Shown here: positions 37,223 to 47,155 of the stretch, one piece after another
Layout of the letters: each line of letters opens with the position of its first letter
Numbering within the stretch: position 1 is the first letter of the stretch
Assembly: GCA_001312325.1 (NCBI GenBank)
Contig: BBDJ01000012.1
Location: forward strand, 67,301 to 131,300
DNA length: 64,000 bases
Source of the DNA: Lysinibacillus pakistanensis
GTDB lineage: Bacteria; Bacillota; Bacilli; Bacillales_A; Planococcaceae
Direction of reading: 5' to 3'
The notes under the pieces: generated by a model
What the model was told of the DNA's origin: nothing
What the model saw: the letters and a program-made list of their open reading frames with translations, nothing else
The model's database searches: none
Made by a program: the position numbers and the translations under genes

Positions 37223-38134
37223 ATGGAATATATCGTACAAACAGAAAATCTATCAAAAAGTTTTGGAAAAGAGCAGGCTGTATCTAATATAAATTTAAAA
37301 ATTCGTAAAGGAGAAATATATGGATTTTTAGGACCAAATGGAGCGGGCAAAACGACAACAATACGCATGCTTCTTGGGCTGATGAAGCCATCTTCAGGGA
37401 CAATTAAAATTTTTCAAAAGGATGTAACGAAGGATCGAATCAATATTTTGGCGAAGGTTGGTTCATTAGTAGAGAACCCCTCCTATTATCCCCATTTAAC
37501 AGCCTATGAAAATTTAGAGGCGTTAAGAAAGATTCTAGGTGTGCCAAAGTCACGCATTGATGAAGTATTAGCAATCGTTCGGTTAAAGGATGCAGCTAAT
37601 AAAAAGGTAAAGGGCTTTTCGCTAGGTATGAAGCAAAGACTAGGGATTGCTGCTTCGCTGTTACATAATCCTGAATTATTAATTTTAGATGAGCCAACGA
37701 ATGGTCTTGATCCATCTGGTATTATCGAAATTCGGAATCTAATAAAGCGACTTCCTGCTGAATATGGAATGACAATTATTATTTCAAGTCATCTTTTATC
37801 AGAAATTGATCAAATGGCAACACAAGTAGGTATCGTATCAAAGGGGAAAATGATCTTTCAAGATTCCATTGAAGCAATGCGTAAATCTGCTCAGCCAAAG
37901 GTATTTATTAAGGTGAGTGATGCTGAAAAGGGCTGGCGTTCTTTAGTAGCTCATGGCATAAAGGCAGAACATAAGGAAGGGCTCATTTCGTTAGATGAAT
38001 GCTCAGATGAAAAGGTAGCACATATTGTACAAATTCTCGTACAAGAAGGAATTTTGGTTTATCGTGTAGAGGAAGAAAAGCGTTCATTAGAGGATATATT
38101 CCTACAAATGACAACAGGAGAGCAATTGATATGA
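37223..38134 (+). CDS. ABC transporter ATP-binding protein, BcrA-type
   Basis: Uninterrupted 303 residues from ATG 37223 (after GAGGTGAGG). Walker A G-P-N-G-A-G-K-T-T, Q-loop region, signature F-S-L-G-M-K-Q-R and Walker B L-L-I-L-D-E-P-T-N-G-L-D are all intact. The roughly 90-residue C-terminal domain ending E-K-R-S-L-E-D-I-F-L-Q-M-T is typical of the bacitracin/lantibiotic resistance (BcrA, NukF, LanF) branch. It overlaps the first permease by four bases. With the upstream two-component system this forms a classical antimicrobial-peptide detoxification set, although other lipid or peptide exporters share the layout. Confidence 0.92.
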   Translation: MEYIVQTENLSKSFGKEQAVSNINLKIRKGEIYGFLGPNGAGKTTTIRMLLGLMKPSSGTIKIFQKDVTKDRINILAKVGSLVENPSYYPHLTAYENLEALRKILGVPKSRIDEVLAIVRLKDAANKKVKGFSLGMKQRLGIAASLLHNPELLILDEPTNGLDPSGIIEIRNLIKRLPAEYGMTIIISSHLLSEIDQMATQVGIVSKGKMIFQDSIEAMRKSAQPKVFIKVSDAEKGWRSLVAHGIKAEHKEGLISLDECSDEKVAHIVQILVQEGILVYRVEEEKRSLEDIFLQMTTGEQLI

Positions 38135-38840
38135 TGGGGAAACTATTAACTTCTGATTTTTTGAAAATTAAACGCAAAGGATTATGGTTTTTGACGGCGT
38201 TAGGCCCAATAGGTGTTGTTGCCCTACAAATGGTGAATTACGGTGTAAGGAAGGACTATTTGTTAGAGCAAAGTGAGGACGATTGGGGCTATTATTTACT
38301 AAATATCCATTCATTTACCCCACTTGCAATTGTACTGGGTATTGCTATTTTAACTTCATTTATGGCAAGTATTGAAAATGAAACAAATGCATGGAAGCAA
38401 TTAATCGCACTGCCAGTTTCTAAATTTACGGTGTATTTATCTAAATTTTCTGTGCTAGCCATATTATTGTTGCTGTCTTCCGCACTTTTAACGATATTGA
38501 CACTAGCCTATGGAGTGTTTTTAGATCTAGGCGATAGCATCCCATATTCAGAGATTATGAAATATGGATTTTATCCTTATTTTGCTGCATTGCCAATCTT
38601 AGCACTTCAGCTTTGGGTGGCAAGTGTTTTCCATAATCAGGGGATTCCTATCACAATCGGTATCTTTGGCGTGATGTTTACTTATTCTGCATATGTATTA
38701 CCTGATTGGATGATTTGGAAATGGCCATCTTTAATGAATGAATGGGATGAGCCCTTATGAATGTCATGCTTGGAATAGGCATAGGTGTTTTGCTGTATAT
38801 AGTAGGAATGCTAGATTTTGCTAGAAGGGATGTTAAGTAA
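38131..38840 (+). CDS. ABC-2 type permease (LanE/G-like), one frameshift
   Basis: About 237 residues, six spans. The N-terminus D-F-L-K-I-K-R-K-G-L-W and E-N-E-T-N-A-W-K-Q-L-I-A-L-P-V-S after span 2 are the marks of lantibiotic-immunity permeases. The frame stops at 38758 after D-E-P-L; restoring one C in the C-run gives M-N-V-M-L-G-I-G-I-G-V-L-L-Y-I-V-G-M-L-D-F (the last span) and TAA 38838-38840. It abuts the next permease ATG. Confidence 0.87.
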
Positions 38841-39578
38841 ATGTGGTCAATAGTGAGCGCTGAATGGTTTAAACTACGAAAGTCAAAAATGGTACCAATT
38901 ATATTAGCTGGGCCCATAATAGGACTTTTTATCGGATTAACATCGAATTTAGAATCGGATATGGAAGGTCTACCTATAAATAATTGGTACATTCCTTTAT
39001 TTTCAATGAATTTAACGTATGCATTATTATTTTTGCCGTTAATTACAGGGGTTTTTACAGGCATTATTTGTAGGTATGAGCATCAATCTGGTGGCTGGAA
39101 ACAGCTTTTAGCATTACCAGTGACAAGAGGGAAAGTATTTGTAGCTAAATATGTTTTAGTAATGCTTTTGGTGATGGCAATGCAATTATTATATTTATGT
39201 TCAATGATTGCAGTAGGTATGATAAAAGGGTATGTGGACCCTTTTCCAATGGAGATTGTATGGAAAAGCATTTTTGGTGGATGGGTAGCAACACTTCCTT
39301 TAGTAGCCCTACAATTATGGATGTCCATTATGTTTAAGAGCTTTGCGGCACCCTTTGCAGTTAATGTTATTTTCACATTACCTTCTATATTAGCCATTAA
39401 TTCTAAGACTATTGGACCTTATTATCCATGGGCACAGCCATTTGCTATGATGTATGTAGGCGGTAATACAGACGATATATTCTTTGTGCCTTGGGAGCAA
39501 TTAATAACGGTTGTAGGCGGAGGGTTCTTACTGTTTTTCCTTGGAGGCTATTTATATTTTCAGAGAAAAGCTGTATAA
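38841..39578 (+). CDS. ABC-2 type permease (LanE/G-like), second subunit
   Basis: Uninterrupted 245 residues, six spans. S-A-E-W-F-K-L-R-K-S-K, then Y-E-H-Q-S-G-G-W-K-Q-L-L-A-L-P-V-T mirror the preceding permease, so the pair probably forms a heterodimer with the BcrA-type ATPase. The start codon follows the previous stop directly (TAAATG), giving translational coupling. The last span ends G-G-Y-L-Y-F-Q-R-K. The erythromycin-esterase-like lipoprotein starts 28 bases downstream and may belong to the same transcript. Confidence 0.9.
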   Translation: MWSIVSAEWFKLRKSKMVPIILAGPIIGLFIGLTSNLESDMEGLPINNWYIPLFSMNLTYALLFLPLITGVFTGIICRYEHQSGGWKQLLALPVTRGKVFVAKYVLVMLLVMAMQLLYLCSMIAVGMIKGYVDPFPMEIVWKSIFGGWVATLPLVALQLWMSIMFKSFAAPFAVNVIFTLPSILAINSKTIGPYYPWAQPFAMMYVGGNTDDIFFVPWEQLITVVGGGFLLFFLGGYLYFQRKAV

Positions 39579-39606
39579 ACTTTCTATAAATTAAGGAGAT
39601 TTTCAA

Positions 39607-40873
39607 ATGATATTTGTTAAAAGAAGTTTTTTTATTCATTTCAGTACTTTTTCTTTTGCTAGCATTAACGGGCTGTGGCAGGGGAGAAGCTATTAAAGAT
39701 GCTTCCACATATACTTCTACTATAGAAGATATAGATATTCCGGATGATGTAAAAATAATTGGATTCGGAGAAGCGACTCATGGGAATGTTGAATTTCAAT
39801 CATTAAAGAAAGACTTATTTCAGGCTCTGGTTAAAAATGAAGATGTTCGTGTCTTTGTTTTAGAAGGAGATTTTGGAGGAGCTCAGCAAATTAATCAATT
39901 TATTTTAACTGGTGCTGGTACTGCGGAGGAAGCTGTTAAAGCTCTTGATTATGGTATTTATAAAACCGATCAAATGATTGAGTTTGTGCAATGGATGCAC
40001 GATTATAATATGACAGCCGATGAGAACAATAAAGTCTATTTTTATGGTAATGATATGCAGCGCTATGATTATAGCAAAAAAGGGCTGTTAGATTATTATG
40101 AAATAGTTAATAGTGAAGAAGCTGCTGAATATAGGGCACAGCTTGAAGATGTGACAAACAAGACTATGAGAGATTTAACAAATAGTCAGCTAAAAGAGCT
40201 TGATGAAAATATAGACGCCATCATCAAGGATTTGCAAAGTAATAAAGATGCTTATATAAAAGAATCATCAAAAGAAGCTTATTTATTTGCTGCACAATAT
40301 GCACAAATTATGAAGCAGCGCACACAATTATTTTTAAATGACAGTGATTATATGAATCTTCGTGATAAATATTTAGCTGAAAACTTACAGTGGATTGTTG
40401 AATTTGAAGCTACTCAGGGCCATAGTAAAGTACTAATGTCTGCTCATAATGGCATATAGAGAAAACTTCTGCAAATGCAGCAGGCTATAAATCAATGGGA
40501 CAATATTTAGAGGAAATGTACCAGGACGATTATTTTGCTATTGGGACTGACTTTGTAAAAAATACATTCCAGGCACAAAATGCTGGGTCTGGTGAAAGGG
40601 AAAATTACACAATTGAGCATCATAACGCTTTGGTGGATGCTTTTAGTGATGTCCAAGACAACATTTTCTATGTAGATTTTGAACATGCTAAAAAAATCGA
40701 ATGAGCTTGCAAACATCCTCTCTGAAGCACAAAGAATGGGCAATATAGGGGATGATTTCCGCCCTTGGTATAAGCTTACTCAAATGCTCTATACAATAAA
40801 AATGACACCAGCTGATGCATATGATGGCATAATCATTGTACAAGAAGCAACACCAACAAAAATTATTGAATAG
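39607..40873 (+). CDS. erythromycin esterase-like lipoprotein, three frameshifts
   Basis: About 421 residues. AAGGAGA precedes ATG 39607; either one T less near 39613-39615 (M-I-L-L-K-E-V) or TTG 39614 gives the signal peptide L-F-I-S-V-L-F-L-L-L-A with lipobox L-T-G-C-G. Ere-family motifs are G-F-G-E-A-T-H-G-N-V-E-F, then V-L-E-G-D-F-G and S-A-H-N-G-H-I-E-K, the last after restoring a C near 40454. An A-run at 40688-40694 also needs one base less. Being lipid-anchored and following a BcrAB-type exporter suggests a surface-protection role. The substrate is unknown; a macrolide link is only by family. Confidence 0.84.
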
Positions 40874-40958
40874 TATATATAAGCTACCTGCAAAAAGGCA
40901 TAACAGCGTATTGTTTATCTCTAATTTGTTAAAGATAACAAAGAGGAGGTGTGAAACG

Positions 40959-41118
40959 ATGGCACAAGAAATTCTTTGTGAGGTCAATAACTGCACATTT
41001 TGGGACTCTGGTAATAAATGTACAGCAGAAAAAAATTTACGTTGTCAGCCAGAAGGGGCAACAAGCTTCAAATAGCGAAGAAACAGATTGTAAAACATTT
41101 GAACCTGAAACGCATTAA
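40959..41118 (+). CDS. DUF1540 small cysteine-rich protein, one frameshift
   Basis: ATG 40959 after AGAGGAGGTG. Reading M-A-Q-E-I-L-C-E-V-N-N-C-T-F-W and G-N-K-C-T-A-E-K, then with one A less at 41028-41034 I-Y-V-V-S-Q-K-G and E-T-D-C-K-T-F. The spacing of four Cys fits DUF1540, small metal-binding proteins of Bacilli and Clostridia, many made in the spore. About 52 residues. It is monocistronic with a strong terminator. Confidence 0.87.
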
Positions 41119-41127
41119 TGAATGGTC

Positions 41128-41162
41128 AAAAGGGTAATCAAGCATATGATTACCCTTTTCTC
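41128..41162 (+). terminator. intrinsic terminator after DUF1540
   Basis: Perfect 13-base arms AAAAGGGTAATCA (41128-41140) and TGATTACCCTTTT (41147-41159). Confidence 0.9.
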
Positions 41163-41194
41163 CCCATTTTATCCGATTAGCTTTTTAACTTCTT

Positions 41195-41440
41195 TCAGCA
41201 GAAGTCTCCGGCCTATATAGGTGGTGAGATGAATGCGAATTTAAGCTACTTTTCAGAGGGTATTCAAACACCCGCTGAAATAGAGGAATTCAGGCTAAGA
41301 TCTTCACATCCTGTGAAAACGCCTGAGTGACCAACATCGTGTTGGCCCAAAGCCTCTGGCGGATGTCACGGAATCGAAAAGGAGTTCTTTGTGTAAGCAT
41401 AAAGCCGATTCCGGACGCAATTATGCCGAGGCATAATTGA
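41195..41440. repeat. composite dispersed repeat (head, middle and tail modules)
   Basis: Carries TTCAGCAGAAGTCTCC...GGTGGTGAGATGAATGCGA, CTTTTCAGAGGGTATTC and GGCGGATGTCACGGAATC, all matching 24483-24640. It ends with CCGGACGCAATTATGCCGAGG, matching the tail family. Internal hairpins TTCAGC/GCTGAA are present. No coding potential. Confidence 0.75.
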
Positions 41441-41682
41441 TTAGACATCTACCTTTTCCTTTTGAAATAAAAGTGCATGTGCATTTTTCACTTTTTCCTC
41501 TACATAATCTAATGAATATTTTCCATATGAATCTGTTAAATCCCCTATTGCTCGTGATAAATTATCAATAATAGGGATTAAGATCTCCAACTGTGTAAGC
41601 TCCTTGCCTTTGTTCATCTCATCCATGATTTCATAAGCAAGGTGTTGAATCGTCCTAAGTCGCATTTTTTTCAGATTGCATG
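41441..41682 (-). CDS. uncharacterised small acidic/helical protein, one frameshift at the start
   Basis: ATG 41682 follows AAGGAGGA and reads M-Q-S-E-K; one A less at 41666-41671 continues M-R-L-R-T-I-Q-H-L-A-Y-E-I-M-D-E-M-N, giving about 80 residues. The rest is charged and helical (L-S-R-A-I-G-D-L-T-D-S-Y-G-K-Y-S and E-E-K-V-K-N-A-H-A-L-L-F). No family recognised. It ends directly at the composite repeat. Confidence 0.6.
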
Positions 41683-41760
41683 GAATCCTCCTTATAGACC
41701 AATTTATGATGTCTATATATATGCCCCGTTATAAATTTTCATGAATAAATTCGCTGTATA

Positions 41761-43098
41761 TTAAAAGTGATTTTGCGGATGGCTGAGGGCATGAGCTATT
41801 TCTTGAATCCCCTTTTCAATTTTATAGTCCTCTACATTGGAAACATTGAGCTTTAAAATACGCTCGCGATAAAATCCATATAAATAATTGCGTTCAATGG
41901 TGTCTAGATAGATTTTTTTTAGCTTTAAATGCTGAATAAGCCTATTGGTATTGATTTCCTTTGGTAATACGATATGGCTATGCATGCAAATCACTGTGGA
42001 TGCTTGAAAATCAGGCAAATATTTAGTAATAGATTGTTGAAGTATATTGGCACGTTGTGTATAAGCCTCGCTAACCACCTTTTGGTACCGTTCAAACATT
42101 CCACTTTTTAGATATAGCTCTAGAGCAGCCTGTGAAATCATAGAACTATCAATATCAGCCGTATTTTTATGACGCTGAAAACTATCAATAAGTGCATTTG
42201 GTAAAACAGCAAGACCAATTCGTAAGCCTGGAAACATGATTTTGGAAAAACTTTTTAAATAAATTACATGCTGCTCCATATCATCTGTGAATAATGGATC
42301 TGATTTTGTGTTGAGGTCGAAATCTGCCAAATAGTCATCCTCGACAATATAAACGCTGTACTTATAGGCGAGTCTACGAATATCGTCCTTTTCCTTCTTA
42401 CAAAAGGAGGTACCTAAAGGATTTTGTAGTCTTGGCATTGTATAAAAGAACTTAATATTCTGTTTACTAAAAATAGTTTCTAATTCCTGCAGGTCTATTC
42501 CTTTAGAAGTCCTTTTAATGCCGACGACTGGTACTTGATATGTTTTAAAATAATCCATATATAAATGGTAGCTAGGCTGTTCAACTAGAATGGTTGTGCG
42601 TTTAGTAGGGAATGGCATAATACTTAGCAAGAAAAGAGATTGCTGAACACCGGATGTGATAAAGATATTCTCCTGTTTTGTAAATACTTGATAAGTTTCT
42701 AACAATTTTTGAGCTTCTCTAACTAACGAAGGTAAGCCCTTCGGTGTACCATAGCGAAATAAGTCTGCTTGGTAGGTATCTATAGCTTTATTGATACAAT
42801 GCTGGAAATCTTTATACGGAAATGCATACCAGCTAGGCGATGATGTTGCAAAATCTATTACATTGCTCGTATTTGGAGTAGAAGGGAGTTGGTGATCCAC
42901 AACGTAGTATCCACTTTTTGGTTGAGCATAAATAAAATGCTGATTTTCCAGTTTTCTAAGTGCTGTCAAAATAGTGCTCTTGCTACAGGAAAATTCCCGA
43001 GATAGCTGACGAATAGAAGGAAGCTTCGCACCAGCCTGTAGAGCCCCTAGCTGTATTTGGTTCAATAGATTGAAATAGATAATTTCATATTTAAGCAT
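41761..43098 (-). CDS. MocR-type regulator (GntR HTH fused to PLP aminotransferase fold)
   Basis: Uninterrupted 445 residues. The winged helix-turn-helix (residues 1-65) has G-A-K-L-P-S-I-R-Q-L-S-R-E-F and S-K-S-T-I-L-T-A-L-R-K-L. The fold-type-I aminotransferase domain shows V-E-D-D-Y-L-A-D and the PLP Lys in Y-L-K-S-F-S-K-I-M-F-P-G-L-R-I-G. An eight-base T run at 41913-41920 does not break this frame. The gene is divergent from an EamA transporter, and a perfect dyad lies 16 bases before its start. It probably controls that transporter using an amine or amino acid bound to PLP. Confidence 0.9.
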   Translation of the reverse strand: MLKYEIIYFNLLNQIQLGALQAGAKLPSIRQLSREFSCSKSTILTALRKLENQHFIYAQPKSGYYVVDHQLPSTPNTSNVIDFATSSPSWYAFPYKDFQHCINKAIDTYQADLFRYGTPKGLPSLVREAQKLLETYQVFTKQENIFITSGVQQSLFLLSIMPFPTKRTTILVEQPSYHLYMDYFKTYQVPVVGIKRTSKGIDLQELETIFSKQNIKFFYTMPRLQNPLGTSFCKKEKDDIRRLAYKYSVYIVEDDYLADFDLNTKSDPLFTDDMEQHVIYLKSFSKIMFPGLRIGLAVLPNALIDSFQRHKNTADIDSSMISQAALELYLKSGMFERYQKVVSEAYTQRANILQQSITKYLPDFQASTVICMHSHIVLPKEINTNRLIQHLKLKKIYLDTIERNYLYGFYRERILKLNVSNVEDYKIEKGIQEIAHALSHPQNHF

Positions 43099-43113
43099 AA
43101 ACTACCTCCTACT

Positions 43114-43133
43114 CATCTGTATCGGTACAGATG
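43114..43133. promoter_or_regulatory. MocR operator candidate
   Basis: Perfect dyad CATCTGTA-TCGG-TACAGATG between the divergent MocR and EamA genes. Confidence 0.6.
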
Positions 43134-43244
43134 GGTATTTTTTTATATCGTGGAAGCTTTGATTTTTTTATTACGATTGCTTTACGTCAGTCAGAACGTT
43201 ATTAGTCTGTTTAACGTACATTTGAAAAAAAAGGGGTAATTGCT

Positions 43245-44160
43245 ATGACAGCACAAAGAAAAGCCTATTTAGCGGCTATCGGCTATGCACTAATTATTGG
43301 ATTGTCATTTATGTTTGTAAAAGTAGCTTTAACAGTAGCAAGTCCAATAGATACATTGGCACATCGTTTTTCCATTGCCTTTATCAGCATTTTGATTTTT
43401 ATGATCTGTACAAAAAAAACGTGTCAAAATAGGTAAGCAGGATATAATGAGGATTTTACCACTAGCTTTATTGTATCCACTTGCATTTTTTTACTTTTCA
43501 AGTACTCGGACTTGCTCAAATATCTTCCACAGAGGCGGGCATTATTCAAGCAGCGATCCCTGTTTTTACATTAATTCTTGCAAGTGTGCTTTTAAAGGAA
43601 AAGTCATCACAGCTGCAGCTTTTCTCCGTTGGTCTTTCGGTGGCGGGCGTGATCTTTATGCTTTGTATGAGTAATGGGGGCGCAAACACAGGCAATTTAA
43701 TAGGCCGCGGATTAATTTTACTTTCAGCATTGGCAGTATCATTTTATAACATTTTTGCAAGAAAGCTTACAAGGCAATATTCTTTAATATCACTAACCTA
43801 TATGATGACATTTTGTGGGTTTGTTATTTTCAATGGGGTAGCAATAGGAAATCATGTAATGAATCAAACACTTCCTCAATTTTTTTAAGCCCTTTCTGTA
43901 CGGTGATTTTGTTATTGCTATTGTATATTTAAGTATTTTATCTTCACTTGTGACTTCCTATTTATCTAATTATTCCTTATCAATATTGGAAGCCTCTAAA
44001 ATGAGTGTTTTTAGTAATTTAGCTACATTCATTACCATACTTGCGGGCGTTATTTTTTTTAAAGGAAGCTTTTCATCTGTATCATTTAATTGGTGGAGTT
44101 AGCATTGTTATTGGTGTTATCGGAACTAATTATTTTGGAAATAAGAGAGGAGCTTCATGA
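43245..44160 (+). CDS. EamA/DMT family transporter, four frameshifts as sequenced
   Basis: Five short frames combine to about 304 residues with ten spans in two EamA repeats. Marks are I-I-G-L-S-F-M-F-V-K-V-A-L and A-H-R-F-S-I-A-F, then S-S-T-E-A-G-I-I-Q-A-A-I-P-V-F and E-A-S-K-M-S-V-F-S-N-L-A-T-F. Corrections of one base each are needed at 43411-43418, 43487-43493, 43880-43886 and near 44073-44076, the last restoring H-L-I-G-G-V-S-I-V-I-G-V-I-G-T. ATG 43245 follows AAGGGG. DMT proteins export amino acids or small metabolites. Control by the divergent MocR is likely. Confidence 0.82.
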
Positions 44161-44225
44161 TAAATCTTTTACTTAGTGTATATTCGTTTCCTAAATAACT
44201 ATTAATCTTATCAAAGTAATATACT

Positions 44226-44277
44226 CCCACCTCTTCAATGCTTTTTGCAGCCAAGAGGTGGGTTTCTTATTTTTTTA
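44226..44277 (+). terminator. terminator for EamA whose T-tract contains the convergent kinase stop
   Basis: Arms CCCACCTCTT (44226-44235) and AAGAGGTGGG (44253-44262), followed by TTTCTTATTTTTTT. The kinase stop codon (44269-44267) lies in this T-tract. Confidence 0.85.
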
Positions 44278-45358
44278 GGCAAGGTAATTTGAAAGGTTGT
44301 TCCTTCTGAAGGCTGGCTTTCTATAGAAATGGTTCCTTTATGAGCTTGTACAAGCTTATGAACGATTGCCATACCAAGCCAGTGCCTTCAGAGGAAAATT
44401 CAGTAGTCGTTCCACGATAATATTGTTGAAATATATTTTCGACCATGTGTGGAGGCATACCTACACCGTTATCCACAATGTGAATATCCACATATTCAGG
44501 GTGATCAAAAATATGTGTATAAATATTTGTGCTAGGAGGATTGTGGATAATGGAATTCATAAGAACATTTTGTAAAATTCTTTGCATGAATTTAGCATCA
44601 AATTCAGCCTGTATGGCAGATGTATCTGCTTGAAAATGCAAAAAATAGTCGTTTGCCTGTGGATAATTACTAATAGTAGCCACAACTCTTCTGGTAAATT
44701 CCACAATATCCTCTTTCGTTTTGTGCAAAGGTAATTGATTTGGATGATCAAGTTGAATGAAGAGACTTAAGTCTTGGATCAGTTCCTCCATATGCCTTCC
44801 TTTGTCTGCAATTTCTTGAATAAAGGAACGTGCTTCCTCCTTGGACCATTCGTATTGATCGTTTAATAATAGCGTAGAGTAGCCAGTAATATAGGTTAAT
44901 GGCGTTTTTAAATCGTGTGAAATACCTGCAATCCATTCTTGCTTTGCCTGTTCCACTTCTTCTCTTTCTGTCTCTGCAGCCTTTAATTTGCCTGATAAGG
45001 ATTTTAGATGCTGAAGAACCTCTTGATAGAGCATATAACGCATACGGAGCTTTCCTTTACGGTTATAGATGTTGGTCAGTCCATTGGGCAGTGTATAATT
45101 TTCCTCAAATAATTGCTGAATCCAAGTCATGATAAAACCAAGAGGACCACCAAAATACCACCCAAATACTGCTATACAGGCAACAGTACTAAATCCAAAG
45201 ATCCATAGTACCCATAAATTCTCATACTCCTCACTAGCGTTTTCCTTAAAGAGTGGTATGATTCCTTCGATGCCTATGAGAATACAGATTCCAGTTACAA
45301 GCATCCACAGCATAATGCCCAACGTAAGATGTATGGTAAAACGTGTATTTATTCGCAT
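44267..45358 (-). CDS. sensor histidine kinase (module 2), one or two frameshifts
   Basis: About 363 residues, with two membrane helices (residues 8-30 and 50-72) separated by a very short loop, so the sensor probably responds through the membrane or a partner ABC transporter. DHp [14 protein letters not shown] box [10 protein letters not shown] and G1 D-N-G-V-G-M are intact. Restoring one G near 44383 gives G2 G-T-G-L-G-M-A-I-V and the end F-Q-I-T-L-P-K-K. One A less at 44270-44276 puts the stop at TAA 44269-44267. It overlaps its response regulator by ten bases. Confidence 0.86.
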
Positions 45359-46072
45359 AGGGATTCCTCTTTTGGTGGGATAAATTTATAGCCTATACCC
45401 CTTAAATTCACAATTATTCTTGGTTTTCGTGTATCATCTCCAAGCTTTTTCCGTAGCTTTGAAATATGGATGGTTACAGTCTTTTCCTCCCCATAGACAT
45501 CATTACCCCAGACGAGTTCATAAAGCTGAGAGGTTGTAAAAATCCGATTTGGATTTTTACAAAAGAATTGTAGTAGCTCAAGCTCCTTAGCGGTGCATTC
45601 TACAGGCAGCTTATTAACAATGAGTGTGGCAGTTTCAGGGTTGAGCGTAAAATAACCAAAATCAAATTTTGCCTCAAGTTGTTGCTGTGTATTTTCATAC
45701 ATTTTTTTGACGTCTAAGGATGGCCTTTATACGAGCAACCACTTCTAAAGGATTGAAGGGTTTTGTTATATAATCATCACCGCCTAATCCTAGCCCTGTT
45801 AATTTATCAAAATCTGTGGAGCGTGCACTAACAAAAATAATTGGGGTATTTGTATGATTACGGATAGCTGTGCAAAGCTCAAAGCCACTGATATCTGGCA
45901 GCATGATATCCAGCAAAATAATATCGTAATGATTGTCCTTGATAAGCTGTAGCGTATCTTTTCCATTAGAGGCGGAATCAATATTAGTAAAATTTTCTTT
46001 CCTTAGCGTAATGTCTAAAAGTTTTAAAATGCCGATTTCATCATCTACTGTTAAGATTTTTACACCTTCCAT
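45349..46072 (-). CDS. OmpR-family response regulator (module 2), one frameshift
   Basis: About 241 residues. Receiver: V-D-D-E near residue 10, phosphoacceptor in I-I-L-L-D-I-M-L-P-D, S-A-R and Y-I-T-K-P-F. One A less at 45702-45708 joins R-R-Q-K to M-Y-E-N-T-Q-Q-Q and the winged helix: T-A-K-E-L-E-L-L-Q-F-F, L-Y-E-L-V-W-G, I-S-K-L-R-K-K-L-G-D and R-G-I-G-Y-K-F. It is divergent from a BcrA-type ABC operon, the expected target. Confidence 0.88.
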
Positions 46073-46230
46073 TTGTATCCCTCATTTCAATTTCATCATA
46101 ACAGCTTCTGAGTTGTATAGCCTCCCTCAAATAAAAAAATTACTGTTATTTTCCGTTGATTTTACTTTGATTTTACTTTCGCTTATTAAGCTAAGTGTAA
46201 TGAAACCAAAAACAGTAAGGAGAAAGTAAA

Positions 46231-47155
46231 ATGGAAACCATTATTCAAACACATCAATTATGCAAGAGCTATAAGGGAGCGGAAACTATCTCGAATGTCA
46301 ATATGAACATTAAAAAAAGGAGAGATTTATGGTTTTTTAGGTCCAAATGGTGCTGGGAAAACAACGGTTATGAAAATGATTTTAAACCTGGTAAAGCCAA
46401 CCTCAGGAGCAATAAAGATTTTTAATACACCAATCTCTACAACCTCTTATCAATACTTGAAGAAAATAGGGAGCATTATTGAGTACCCAGAATTCTATGA
46501 AAGACTGACAGCTAAGGAAAACTTAGAGCTTCACTGCGAATATAGTGGCGTTAATGACAAGGGGGCTGTAAAGGAAGCGCTGAGAATCGTCGGTCTGAAT
46601 AGTGTGGAAAATAAAAAGATACATGAATTTTCATTGGGAATGAAGCAAAGATTAGGAATTGCACGAGCTATTGTGACAAAACCTGAAATTCTTATTTTAG
46701 ATGAACCCATCAATGGTCTTGATCCAATTGGTATTAAAGATATACGAGAACTTTTAATACAACTAAAAGAAAAGCATGGTATCACCATTTTAATTTCCAG
46801 TCACATCGTGTCAGAAATTGAATCGATTGCAGACACAATTGGCATCCTCCATGATGGAAAATTATTAAAGGAAGTTAAAATGGAGAATATTCGTAAAGAA
46901 ACAATGGCTTATTTAGAAATCCGAATAGATGATTTCAGGGGAGCAATTAAAGTTCTTGAGAATAATCTTGGTATTCGAAATTACGAAGTGGTCAATGAGC
47001 ATTGTATTCGGGTTTTTGAGCAAAATATTTCGCAATCTCAAATTAATAAAGAGCTTATTCTCAGTGGTATAGTTGTCAATGGTCTTGAAAAGCAACAACA
47101 ACATTTAGAAGAGTATTTCTTACAATTAATTAATGGAGGTCATCCACATGCTTAA
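46231..47155 (+). CDS. ABC transporter ATP-binding protein, BcrA-type (module 2), one frameshift
   Basis: About 308 residues from ATG 46231 (after AAGGAG). One A less at 46312-46318 restores N-I-K-K-G-E-I-Y-G-F-L-G-P-N-G-A-G-K-T-T, the Walker A. Signature F-S-L-G-M-K-Q-R follows. Walker B reads L-I-L-D-E-P-I-N-G-L-D, with Ile in place of the usual Thr. C-terminal end E-E-Y-F-L-Q-L-I. Same branch as the 37223 gene but clearly diverged. It is followed by a single permease, which overlaps by eight bases. Confidence 0.88.
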
